From contig JAEUPJ010000022.1 in NCBI GenBank assembly GCA_016790285.1, positions 62,001 to 126,000 on the forward strand: 64,000 nt of DNA. The letters run 5' to 3'. The notes below the pieces were generated by a model, which made no database searches, was not told the origin of the DNA, and saw only the letters and a program-made list of their open reading frames with translations. The DNA is from Roseateles sp. (GTDB lineage Bacteria; Pseudomonadota; Gammaproteobacteria; Burkholderiales; Burkholderiaceae_C). Made by a program: the position numbers and the translations under genes. Shown piece by piece: positions 33,564 to 42,712 of the stretch. Positions within the stretch are counted from its first letter, which is position 1. Each line of letters starts with the position of its first letter.

Positions 33564-34845
33564 GCTTGTCCAGCTTGCGGTACAGCGCCGCGCGGCTCAC
33601 GCCGAGCAGCTTGGCCGCCGCGCTGATGTTGCCCTGGGCCTGGGCCAGCGCGGCCTGGACGGTCTCGCGTTCGCGCTGGGCCAGGTCCAGCCCGGCCGGC
33701 GCGGGCGCGGCGGCGGGCAGGTCGGGCAGGCCGAAGTCGCCCCACGACAGCACCGGCCCGCGCGCCAGCAGCGTGGCGCGCTCGCAGGCCTGGCGCAGCT
33801 CGCGCACGTTGCCGGGCCAGCGGTAGGCGGCCAGGCGCGCGAGGGCGTCGGCGGTCAGCTCGACCGGCCGGTTCGCGAACTGCCCGAGGTAATGGCGCAG
33901 CAGCAGCGCGATGTCGCCCGCGCCACGCTCGCGCAGTGACGGCACGCGCAGCACGACGGTGTTCAGTCGGTACAGCAGGTCGGGCCGGAACCGCCGCGCG
34001 TCGAACAGCTCGGCCTCGGGCACGTTGGTGGCGGCCAGCACGCGCACGTCCACGGCCACCGGGCGGTCGCTGCCCAGCGGCGTGACCTCGCGCCGCTCGA
34101 GCGCCGCCAGCAACTTGGCCTGGCTGGCCAGCGGCAGGTTGCCGATCTCGTCCAGGAACAGCGTGCCGCCCGCGGCCGCCACGAAGCGCCCCGGGCGCGA
34201 CTCGCGCGCATCGGTGAAGCTGCCGCGCCGGTGGCCGAACAGCTCGCTCTCCACCAGCGCCTCGGGCAGGGCGCCCATGTCCACCGCCAGCAGCGGGCCG
34301 GCCGCGCGCGGCGAGGCCTGGTGCAGGGCGCGCGCCACCAGCTCCTTGCCCACGCCGTTCTCGCCGAGGATGAGCACGCTGGCCGCGCTGGCGCCCACCT
34401 GTGCGATCTGCGCGCGCAGCGCCTGCATGGCGGCCGACTCCCCCAGCAGCTCGCCCGTCGCCGCTGACGCCGGGGCCTGCCGCGCCAGCGCCGCCTGCAC
34501 GCTGGCCACCAGGCGGTCGTTGGCCCAGGGCTTGGTGATGAAGTCCACCGCGCCGGCCTTGAGCGCCTGCACGGCCAGCTCCACCTCGGCATAGGCCGTC
34601 ATCACGATGACTGCCGGGGGCCGTGGCCGCGCCATCACGTCGCGCAGCAGCGCCAGGCCGGCCGCGCCGTCGCTGGCCCCGGGCGTGAAGTTCATGTCCA
34701 GCAGCAGCACCTGCGGCGCCAGTTCGTCCAGCGCGGGCGCGAGTTCGGCGGGCGCATGCCGCACGGCCACCGGCCCGAGCCTGCGCAGCGCCAGCCGCGC
34801 GGCCAGGGCCACGTCGGGGTCGTCGTCGAGGATGAGGAGGGTCAT
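33553..34845 (-). CDS. Sigma-54-dependent response regulator (NtrC family)
   Basis: The product has 430 residues. The receiver domain (1-120) has D50 as phosphoacceptor in VLLLDMNFTPG. The AAA+ domain (about 130-360) has Walker A GENGVGKE at 161-168 and Walker B GGTLFLDEIGNLP. The sigma-54 contact loop reads GSFTDA (208-213) instead of GAFTGA, keeping the key Phe and Thr. A Fis-type helix-turn-helix (QAQGNISAAAKLLGVSRAAL) is at the C-terminus. It is divergent from the ABC export operon, whose control region has a sigma-54 promoter and two palindromes at 34893-34931, so it almost certainly activates that operon. Confidence 0.93.
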   Translation of the reverse strand: MTLLILDDDPDVALAARLALRRLGPVAVRHAPAELAPALDELAPQVLLLDMNFTPGASDGAAGLALLRDVMARPRPPAVIVMTAYAEVELAVQALKAGAVDFITKPWANDRLVASVQAALARQAPASAATGELLGESAAMQALRAQIAQVGASAASVLILGENGVGKELVARALHQASPRAAGPLLAVDMGALPEALVESELFGHRRGSFTDARESRPGRFVAAAGGTLFLDEIGNLPLASQAKLLAALERREVTPLGSDRPVAVDVRVLAATNVPEAELFDARRFRPDLLYRLNTVVLRVPSLRERGAGDIALLLRHYLGQFANRPVELTADALARLAAYRWPGNVRELRQACERATLLARGPVLSWGDFGLPDLPAAAPAPAGLDLAQRERETVQAALAQAQGNISAAAKLLGVSRAALYRKLDKHGL

Positions 34846-34892
34846 GGGCGGGCCGCGACTCTAAGCGGTGGGTGTCGCCCCCGGCAAGGCGG

Positions 34893-34908
34893 TGTCCGGA
34901 AGCGGACA
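34893..34908. promoter_or_regulatory. Upstream activator palindrome 1 of the ABC export operon
   Basis: TGTCCGGAAGCGGACA is a perfect 6-4-6 palindrome. It lies 66 bases upstream of the -24 element and pairs with the second site at 34916-34931; centres are 23 bp apart, about two helical turns. It fits a dimer site for the NtrC-like regulator encoded next to it. Confidence 0.7.
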
Positions 34909-34915
34909 GTCCCGG

Positions 34916-34931
34916 TGTCCGCTTGCGGACG
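34916..34931. promoter_or_regulatory. Upstream activator palindrome 2 of the ABC export operon
   Basis: TGTCCGCTTGCGGACG repeats the half-sites TGTCCG and CGGAC of site 1 with a different 4-base centre. The two sites together look like a tandem enhancer for a sigma-54 activator. Confidence 0.7.
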
Positions 34932-34973
34932 GCTGCGCGCAAGCCGCGGGCCGTTTGCCTGGGGCGCACCCCC

Positions 34974-34990
34974 TGGCCCGCCTCTTGCAC
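34974..34990 (+). promoter_or_regulatory. Sigma-54 (-24/-12) promoter of the ABC export operon
   Basis: TGGCCCGCCTCTTGCAC matches the consensus TGGCACG-N4-TTGCA with one mismatch (C for A), and the GG and GC dinucleotides are exactly 10 bases apart. Transcription would start near 34999-35000, almost at the ATG 35002, so the message would be nearly leaderless unless translation starts further in. Confidence 0.75.
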
Positions 34991-35001
34991 AAAGGTCTCC
35001 C

Positions 35002-37479
35002 ATGACCCTGCTCCCGACCCCCACCACCTGGCGCGGTGCCTGGCGCCAGCTGCGCGCCGAACCCGGCCCTGCGGCCCTCGTCATCGCCGGCCTGGCCCTG
35101 GGCTTGGCGCTCACGCTGCTGACGGCCAGCTTCGTGCAGGACATGCTCTGGCCCGACGCCCGCGTGCCCGAGCCAGCACGCCTGGTCACCTTCGAGTGGC
35201 GCGTGCGGGGCCCGGGCGGCAGCAGCACCGACTGGTTCGGCGACGTGCCCGCCGTACCGCTGGCCGCCGGCCTGCGCCAGACGGGCGCGCCGCTGGGCCC
35301 CATGAGCCGCGTGCTCTACACCCAGTTGCCGGCGCGGGCAGCCGAGCCCGGTGGCACGCCGCGCAGCATGCGCCTGGTCATCGCGCTGGCCGACCCCGAC
35401 CTGCAGCCGCTCCTGGGCCTGGTGCCGCTGGCGGGCGACCTGAATGCGGCCCTGTCCACGCCGGAAGGCATCGCGCTGTCGGCCTCGGCCGCGGAGCGCC
35501 TCTTCGGCACGACACAGGCCGTGGGCCGGTCGTTCATGATCTCCTTGCCGCCCGACCCCGAAGGCCGCGCGCCGGCCATGCAGGCCGCGCTGACCGTGAC
35601 CGCCGTGCTGCCCACGCCCAACCTCAACGGGCCGCTCATCTACGACGCCCTCGCAGGCTTTCATGCGCCGGCCGCCAAGGCCTACCTGGCGCGCTCGGAC
35701 AACTGGTTCCAGGGCAGTGGCCGGCTGTTCGCCCGGCTCTCGCCGGGGGCGTCTGCCGAGCAGCTCACCGCCCTGGCCCAGCGGCTGGCCGACCAGCAGC
35801 CCCTGCCGCCGGGCTTTCCGGCCGACTTCCTGACCGGCGGCGGCAAGCCCGCCTACCTGCGCGCCATGCCGGTGTCCGACGTCGGCCTGCACGGGGCCGG
35901 CAGCTCGCAGCGCCGGCTGCAGCTGGGCGGGCTGGCGGCGGCGTCCGCGGGCGTGCTGGGGCTGGCCATCATCAATTTCGTCAACCTCTGGAGCGTGCGC
36001 ACGCTGCGGCGCCAGCGCGAGATCGGCTTGCGCAAGTCGCTGGGCGCCGGCGCCGGGCAGTTGGCGGGGCAGTTCTTCACCGAGGCGGCCGTTGTGGCGG
36101 CGCTGGCCGGGGCCCTGGGCCTGCTGCTGGCCTGGTGGGCCATGCCCACGGCCAGCGTGCTGTTGCAGCACCCGTTCGAGGCGCCCGTGCTGTCGCCGGC
36201 GCTGGTGGCGCTGACGGCGCTGTTGTGCGGCGTCATCGCGGCGCTCAGCGCCCTGCCGCTCACGCTCATCGCCCTGCGGGTGCGCCCGGCCGAGTCGCTC
36301 GCCGGCCGCAGCCACAGCGAGGGGGCGGCCAGCCGCTGGGCGCGCCGCTTCATGACGACGCTGCAGTTTGCCGCCGCTGCGGTGTTCGCGACGCTGGCGC
36401 TCACCGTGCTCTGGCAGGCCGAGCATGCCGGCGACATGCCGCGCGGCTTCGAGCTGGCCGGCCGGGTCACGGCCGACCTGCCCTGGGAAGTGCAGCCGCC
36501 CGCGACCATGGCGCTGCTGGCCGAGATCCGCCGCTGGCCCGAGGTGGTGCAGGTGGCGGCGGCTGACGACGTGCCCGGGCGCGACTTCTCGACCTGGTAC
36601 GCCGACTTTTCCCGCAGCGGCGCCGCCCCCGTGGGCCTGCGCACGGGCGTGGACTTCACGCCCGGCTACCTCGAGGCCTACGGCATGCGCATCGTCGCCG
36701 GGCGGCTGTCGCCGGACCATGTCGCCGAGGCGGCCCAGAACGCCCTTGTGCTGGACCGCAGCGCCGTGCGGGCGCTCGGCTTCGCCAGCCCCGAGGCGGC
36801 GGTCGGGCAGACGCTGGGCGTGCCGCCCAACTTCCGCGGCGGCAAGCCGGCGACGGTGGTGGCCGTCATCGACGACATCCGGCTGGAGGGGCCGCGCAGC
36901 CCGCAGCGGCCGCACGCCATCTCGCCCGTGGCCGAGCGCGGTGCAGGCGCCATCGGCGTGCACAGCCGCGACCCGCAGGCCACGCGGCGCAAGCTCACGG
37001 CCCTGCTCAACGAGCGCTTCCCCGACGCGGGCCTGGAAGCCCTGCCGATGCGCGACATGCTGCTGCAGAAGGTCGCCGAGGACACGCGCCTGGGCCGCCT
37101 CATCGGCTTTGCCGGCCTGCTGGCGCTGGGGCTGGCGGCCGTGGGCATCTACGCGCTGGCGGCCTACACCCTGCGTCGTCGCGAACGCGAGATCGTGCTG
37201 CGCAAGCTGCATGGCGCCGGGCCGGGCGCGGTGGCGGCGCTGCTGGTGCGCGAGTTCGCCGGGGTGCTGGCCGCGGCCTGCGTGCTGGCGCTGCCGCTGG
37301 CGGCCTGGCTGAGCCAGCGCTACCTGGCGGACTTCGCCGAGCGCGCGCCGGTGGGCCCCTTCTCGCTGTGGGTGCTGCTCGCCGCGGTGGCGCTGCTGGC
37401 GGGCGTGACGCTGCTGGCCGTGGCCCGCCACCTGCACGCGGCGCTCGCGCTGCGGCCGCTGCAGGCCCTGCATGACTGA
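35002..37479 (+). CDS. ABC transporter permease, FtsX/MacB-like with duplicated core
   Basis: The product has 825 residues with an N-terminal membrane segment, a MacB-type periplasmic domain (about 45-300), three membrane segments (about 310-440), then a second periplasmic domain and three more membrane segments near the C-terminus. That is the duplicated 8-TM FtsX layout (for example LRRQREIGLRKSLGAGAGQL in copy one and LRRREREIVLRKLHGAGPGA in copy two). Such permeases work with HlyD adaptors and LolD/MacB-type ATPases, both encoded next, in export or envelope remodelling. The start is ATG 35002. It is controlled by the sigma-54 promoter at 34974-34990. Confidence 0.9.
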   Translation: MTLLPTPTTWRGAWRQLRAEPGPAALVIAGLALGLALTLLTASFVQDMLWPDARVPEPARLVTFEWRVRGPGGSSTDWFGDVPAVPLAAGLRQTGAPLGPMSRVLYTQLPARAAEPGGTPRSMRLVIALADPDLQPLLGLVPLAGDLNAALSTPEGIALSASAAERLFGTTQAVGRSFMISLPPDPEGRAPAMQAALTVTAVLPTPNLNGPLIYDALAGFHAPAAKAYLARSDNWFQGSGRLFARLSPGASAEQLTALAQRLADQQPLPPGFPADFLTGGGKPAYLRAMPVSDVGLHGAGSSQRRLQLGGLAAASAGVLGLAIINFVNLWSVRTLRRQREIGLRKSLGAGAGQLAGQFFTEAAVVAALAGALGLLLAWWAMPTASVLLQHPFEAPVLSPALVALTALLCGVIAALSALPLTLIALRVRPAESLAGRSHSEGAASRWARRFMTTLQFAAAAVFATLALTVLWQAEHAGDMPRGFELAGRVTADLPWEVQPPATMALLAEIRRWPEVVQVAAADDVPGRDFSTWYADFSRSGAAPVGLRTGVDFTPGYLEAYGMRIVAGRLSPDHVAEAAQNALVLDRSAVRALGFASPEAAVGQTLGVPPNFRGGKPATVVAVIDDIRLEGPRSPQRPHAISPVAERGAGAIGVHSRDPQATRRKLTALLNERFPDAGLEALPMRDMLLQKVAEDTRLGRLIGFAGLLALGLAAVGIYALAAYTLRRREREIVLRKLHGAGPGAVAALLVREFAGVLAAACVLALPLAAWLSQRYLADFAERAPVGPFSLWVLLAAVALLAGVTLLAVARHLHAALALRPLQALHD

Positions 37480-38737
37480 CGCGGCCGCGCTGTCCGGCGC
37501 CGGCATGGACCGGCGCGTGCCCCCGGTGCGCCGGCCCTGGCGTTGGGGCCTGGGCCTGGCACTGCTGCTGGCGCTCGTCGCGCTGCTGGCGCGCGCCTGG
37601 CCGCGCGGCGTGGCGGTGGCGCGGGCCGATGTCGAAGTCGCCGCGGCGCGCCCGGGCACGTTCCGCGACGTGGTCGTCGGCCGCGCGGCCGTGCAGCCGT
37701 TGCAGTCGGTGCTGCTGGATGCGAGCGAGGAGGGGCGCGTCGCGCAGGTGCTCGTGAAGGACGGCGAGCGGGTCGAGGCCGGGCAGCTGCTGGTCGTGCT
37801 CACGAGCAGCCAGCGCGCGCAGGAGCTCATGGCACGCTCCAGCGAGGCGGCCCAGCAGCTGGCCAACCTGGCCACCTTCCGCGCCGGCCTGGCGCAGGCG
37901 CAGGCGGCGCTGCGGCGCGAGGTGACGCAGGCGGGCTTCGAGGTCGAGCGCAGCCGGCGCGCGCACGAGCGCAACCGCACCCTCGCCGCCACCGGGTTCC
38001 TGTCACCCGCGGCGCTGGAGGAGTCGGCCGACAAGCTGGCCCTGGCCGAGCGGTTGCTGGCACAGCTGCAGGCCGACGGCCGCGAGGAGCTGCGCACGCG
38101 TGAGCAGTCGGTGAATGCCATGCAGCGCGCCGTGGCCGACCTGGACAGCCGCCTGGCCGCCATGCGTGCGGCCAGCGACGGCCTGTCGGTGCGCGCGCCC
38201 GTGGCCGGGCGCCTCACGGGGCTGACGCTGCAGGTGGGCGAAAGCGTGCGCACCGGCAGCCGGCTCGCGCGCATCGACAGCCTGGGCCGCTTCAAGCTGC
38301 AGCTGACGCTCGACGAGTTCCACCTGCCGCGCGTGCGCGAGGGCCTGGGCGGCGAGCTGCTCCACGAGGGCCGGCAGCACGCGCTGCAGGTGAGCCGCAT
38401 CGACCCGCAGGTCAAGGACGGGCGCTTCGCCGTCGAGCTCGTCTTCGCGGGCGAGCCGCCGCCGCTGCAGGTCGGGCAGGGCCTGGACGTGCGCCTCGCG
38501 CTGGGCAACCCCAGCCCCGCACTGCTGCTGCCTGACGGCGGCTTCCATGCCGACACCGGCGGCGCCTGGGCCTTCGTGCTCGACGCCGACGGCCGCCATG
38601 CCGAGCGCCGCGCCCTCCAGCTCGGCCGGCGCGCCGACGGCGTCATCGAGGTGCTGTCGGGCCTGCAGCCGGGCGAGCAGGTCGTCGTGTCGCCCTACCG
38701 CGCCTTTGCCGGCGCCACCACCCTTCAACTGCACTGA
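37472..38737 (+). CDS. HlyD/RND-type periplasmic adaptor subunit
   Basis: The product has 421 residues with an N-terminal membrane anchor ([20 protein letters not shown]). A lipoyl-like half motif ([20 protein letters not shown]) leads into a coiled-coil hairpin (about 115-225), the second half motif ([20 protein letters not shown]) and a beta-barrel part (about 270-400). Adaptors of this type link an inner-membrane ABC exporter to an outer-membrane channel. Its start lies 8 bases inside the permease gene. No TolC-like gene is in the window. Confidence 0.9.
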   Translation: MTDAAALSGAGMDRRVPPVRRPWRWGLGLALLLALVALLARAWPRGVAVARADVEVAAARPGTFRDVVVGRAAVQPLQSVLLDASEEGRVAQVLVKDGERVEAGQLLVVLTSSQRAQELMARSSEAAQQLANLATFRAGLAQAQAALRREVTQAGFEVERSRRAHERNRTLAATGFLSPAALEESADKLALAERLLAQLQADGREELRTREQSVNAMQRAVADLDSRLAAMRAASDGLSVRAPVAGRLTGLTLQVGESVRTGSRLARIDSLGRFKLQLTLDEFHLPRVREGLGGELLHEGRQHALQVSRIDPQVKDGRFAVELVFAGEPPPLQVGQGLDVRLALGNPSPALLLPDGGFHADTGGAWAFVLDADGRHAERRALQLGRRADGVIEVLSGLQPGEQVVVSPYRAFAGATTLQLH

Positions 38738-38740
38738 GCC

Positions 38741-39424
<684 letters not shown>

Positions 39425-39557
39425 GCCGCCCGCGCCAACCCGCCGCCCAACCCGCCGCGGGATGGGCGGGCCTTCTTTGCGCAAGACTGCGCGCAACTGC
39501 GCGCGTTTACACCGGCGTTGGGGATGACGTCAATCGGCGCCTTTAGGATGCGCCTCC

Positions 39558-42500
39558 ATGTACTCCGTCATCCCTGGCCTGCTCTGGCTGCTGATGCTGC
39601 TCGGGGCGGCCCCGGCCCGCGCCGGCGCGCCTGCGGGCGTCGGGCCGATGGAGGTGCAGTTCCGCAGCGTGACGGTGCCGCAGAACTCGGTGCCGGCCAT
39701 CGCGCAGGACAGCGCGGGCTTCATCTGGATTGCGACCAACAAGGGCCTGACCCGCTACGACGGCTACCGGTTGCGGCCCATCGAGCGCGCGGGCGACAGC
39801 GCCGCGCAGCGCAGCCTGGGCTGGGTGCGGGCGCTGGCGCCCGGGGCGGACGGGCGCATGTGGGTGGGCACGGAGTTCCAGGGCCTCGTGGCCTACGACC
39901 CCGCGCGCGACACCGTCGAGAACCATGGCAGCGCGCAGGGCGGCAACCAGCCGCACGCGGCCATCCGCGCGCTCGCCCAGGGGCGTGACGGTGCGGTCTG
40001 GGTGGGCACGCTCGGGCGCGGCCTGTACCGCTACGACCCGGCCACGCGCCACTTCGAGGCCCACGAACTGCGCTGGCACGACCAGGCCGAGCAGCGCGTG
40101 CTGGCCGTTCGCGTGGGCCAGGACGGCGCCGTGTGGGCGGGCCACTGGCGTGGGCTGGCACGTTACGCCCAGGGCGCCTGGCAAGACGTGGCCCTGCCCG
40201 GGCTGCCGCAGGGCGTGCCCGTGCAGACCCTCACCGAAGACCGAGCCGGCCGCATCTGGCTGGGCACGCAGGACGGGCACCTGGGTGTCGTCGAGCAGGG
40301 CCAGGTGCGTTGGGTGCAGATGCTCGACATGCCCATCAATGCGCTGGCCGAGGCGCCGGACGGCCGGCTGTGGGTGGGGGCCAAGGTGGGCCTGTACTGG
40401 GTGAACCCCGCCAGCGGCGCGGTGGAGGCCGTGCTGCGCCAGGACCCGCGCCGCGCCATGGGCCTGGCCGGCAACGACATCAGCGGCCTGCTGCGCGACC
40501 GCAGCGGTGCCATGTGGGTGAGCGGTTATGGGCTGGGCGTGCAGCGCCACCTCACCCACCCGGCCCTGGCCGTGCGCGGCCCCGATGCCGACCCCGCCAG
40601 CCCGCTGGCCGAGGCCGACGTGCGCGCGGTGCTGGCGCTCAGGAACGGCGAGGTGCTCGCACCGACGCAGACCGGCCACGTCGTGCGGCTGGACGGCCGC
40701 CCGGGGCGGGAGCTGGCCACGCTGGGCGAATGGCCGCGCGAGCGGCGCAGCGTCGTGGAGATCATGGCCGAGGGCGACGATGGCAGCCTGTGGATGGCAG
40801 CTGCCGGGCGGCTGGAGCACCGTGCGGCGAACGGCCGCCTGCTGCGCGACTGGGCGCTGGACGGCGGCCGTGCCCAGCAGCTGCTGCTGCGCCCGGACGG
40901 CAGCGTCTGGCTCGGCATGCAGGAGGGCCTGTACCGGCTGGCCGACCGCGAGGCCGCCGCCCTGTCGCGCGTGCACACCCTCGGCGGCGCGCCCCTGCAC
41001 GGCGGCATCTACGTGCTGCGCACGGCGCCGGACGGGCGGCTGTGGGTGGGCGGCCAGCCGGGCCTGTTCCGCGAGCGCGAGGCCAGCGGCGGCGGCCTGG
41101 AGGTGGTGCCGCAGTCGCCCACCGAGGCGCTGGCCACCCCCATCGTCATGAGCCTGCTGTGGGGCCGCGACGGGCGGCTGTGGGTGGACACGCCCGTCAG
41201 CGGCCTGCACCGCCTCAAGGGCTGGGATGCCGAGGGCCGGGCGCGCTTCGAGCGCATCAGCGAGCGCCATGGCATCGAGGGCGTGTACGGCGGCAACCTG
41301 CACGAGGACGAGCAGGGGCGCATCTGGAGCCAGCTCTACGTCTACGACCCCGCGACCGACCGCCTGGACGGCTTCGGCGGGGCCGAGGGCGCCAACTTCG
41401 GCAGCTTCTGGTTCTTTGCCAGCACGCGGCTGCCAGGCGGGGCGTTGCTGTTCGGCGGCAGCCGCGGCCTGCTGCGCGTGCAGCCCGATGCCTGGCGCGC
41501 CCAGCCCTCCAACCCGCCGCTGGTCATCAGCAGCCTGCGCGTGCACGGCCAGCCCGTGCAGCTGCCGCGTGCGCCGGCCGCGCTGCGGCTGCCGCCGGGC
41601 AAGCGCAACCTCTCGGTGGAGTTCGCGGCGCTGGACTTCGCCGACCCCGCGCGGCTGCGTTATGAGTACCGGCTCGAGGGCCTGGACAGCGACTGGACCC
41701 GCGTGGACGCCAGCGGCCGCAACCCGAGCTTCGGGCCGCTCAAGCCGGGCCACTACGTGCTGCAGGTGCGCGCCACCGCCCACCACAGCCTGTGGGGCAC
41801 CGAGCAGCTGCGGCTGCCCATCGACCTGGAGCCCGCCTGGTGGGAGACCGACCTGGCCCGCGTGGGCGGGGGTCTGGCGACGCTGGCGGGCATCTGGGGC
41901 TGGATGCGCTGGCGCACGCGCTCGCTGCGCCGCCGCGAGGCCGAGCTGCAGGGCCTCGTCGACGAGCGCACCGCCGAGCTGCGCGAGCTCAGCCTCACCG
42001 ACGCGCTCACCGGCCTGCGCAACCGCCGCTACCTGGAGCTGCGGCTGGACGACGACCTGCGGCTGTGCCTGCGCCGCTTCGAGACCGGCGACGACGACGC
42101 CGAGCCCAAGGTCGGGCCGGGCGCCGACCTGCTGTTGATGCTGCTGGACCTGGACCACTTCAAGCGCGTGAACGACCAGCACGGCCACGCCGCCGGTGAC
42201 GCGGTGCTCGTGCAGCTCGCACAGCGTCTTCGCCAGGTCTTCCGTGAGACCGACTCCCTCGTGCGCTGGGGCGGCGAGGAGGTGCTGGCCCTCGTGCGCG
42301 AGACCGACCGGCGCGACGCCGCCGAGCTGGCCGCGCGCGTGTGCGCCGCCGTGCGCGAGCAGCCCTTCGAGATCGCGCCCGGCCAGACCGTGCAGGTCAC
42401 CGTGTCCATCGGCTTCTGCGCCTTCCCGCTGGACCCGCGCCACCCACGGCTGTGGGACTGGCGCGCCTGCCTGGCCCTGGCCGACTCCGCGCTGTACGCG

Positions 42501-42647
42501 GCCAAGGACCAGGGCCGCGATGGCTATGTGGGCGCCATCCGCGCCAGTGGCCTGGCGCCGCGCGAGGCGCCGGCCAACCTCGCAGCCTGGCGCGCCGAGA
42601 CCCGGCTGGCGATGGCCAGCAGCGTGCCGCTCAAACCGTCGGTCTGA
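39558..42647 (+). CDS. Beta-propeller sensor diguanylate cyclase (Reg_prop/Y_Y_Y/GGDEF)
   Basis: The product has 1029 residues with a signal peptide (LLWLLMLLGAAPARAG). Many Reg_prop repeats of the type IWIATNKGLTRYDGYRL and GRLWVGAKVGLYW form a periplasmic double propeller (about 30-640), followed by a Y_Y_Y domain (about 660-755). A transmembrane segment near 768-788 and a short coiled coil lead to a GGDEF domain with active site WGGEEVLALV (GGEEV near 904-908). The inhibitory RxxD (RETD) lies five residues before it, so product feedback is possible. It makes cyclic-di-GMP in response to an extracellular ligand, probably a polysaccharide or surface signal. Confidence 0.92.
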   Translation: MYSVIPGLLWLLMLLGAAPARAGAPAGVGPMEVQFRSVTVPQNSVPAIAQDSAGFIWIATNKGLTRYDGYRLRPIERAGDSAAQRSLGWVRALAPGADGRMWVGTEFQGLVAYDPARDTVENHGSAQGGNQPHAAIRALAQGRDGAVWVGTLGRGLYRYDPATRHFEAHELRWHDQAEQRVLAVRVGQDGAVWAGHWRGLARYAQGAWQDVALPGLPQGVPVQTLTEDRAGRIWLGTQDGHLGVVEQGQVRWVQMLDMPINALAEAPDGRLWVGAKVGLYWVNPASGAVEAVLRQDPRRAMGLAGNDISGLLRDRSGAMWVSGYGLGVQRHLTHPALAVRGPDADPASPLAEADVRAVLALRNGEVLAPTQTGHVVRLDGRPGRELATLGEWPRERRSVVEIMAEGDDGSLWMAAAGRLEHRAANGRLLRDWALDGGRAQQLLLRPDGSVWLGMQEGLYRLADREAAALSRVHTLGGAPLHGGIYVLRTAPDGRLWVGGQPGLFREREASGGGLEVVPQSPTEALATPIVMSLLWGRDGRLWVDTPVSGLHRLKGWDAEGRARFERISERHGIEGVYGGNLHEDEQGRIWSQLYVYDPATDRLDGFGGAEGANFGSFWFFASTRLPGGALLFGGSRGLLRVQPDAWRAQPSNPPLVISSLRVHGQPVQLPRAPAALRLPPGKRNLSVEFAALDFADPARLRYEYRLEGLDSDWTRVDASGRNPSFGPLKPGHYVLQVRATAHHSLWGTEQLRLPIDLEPAWWETDLARVGGGLATLAGIWGWMRWRTRSLRRREAELQGLVDERTAELRELSLTDALTGLRNRRYLELRLDDDLRLCLRRFETGDDDAEPKVGPGADLLLMLLDLDHFKRVNDQHGHAAGDAVLVQLAQRLRQVFRETDSLVRWGGEEVLALVRETDRRDAAELAARVCAAVREQPFEIAPGQTVQVTVSIGFCAFPLDPRHPRLWDWRACLALADSALYAAKDQGRDGYVGAIRASGLAPREAPANLAAWRAETRLAMASSVPLKPSV

Positions 42648-42712
42648 GCGTCGAACTGAGCCGCGCGCCGCCCGTTGCGCAGCGCCCCCGCGCTGCCGGA
42701 CACTGCGGCCCC

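Noticed and set aside
34861-38646. Minus-strand open frame of over 1200 codons opposite the ABC exporter genes
   Set aside because: Low-complexity Arg/Ala/Gln-rich translation with no domain; it crosses the permease, adaptor and intergenic control region.
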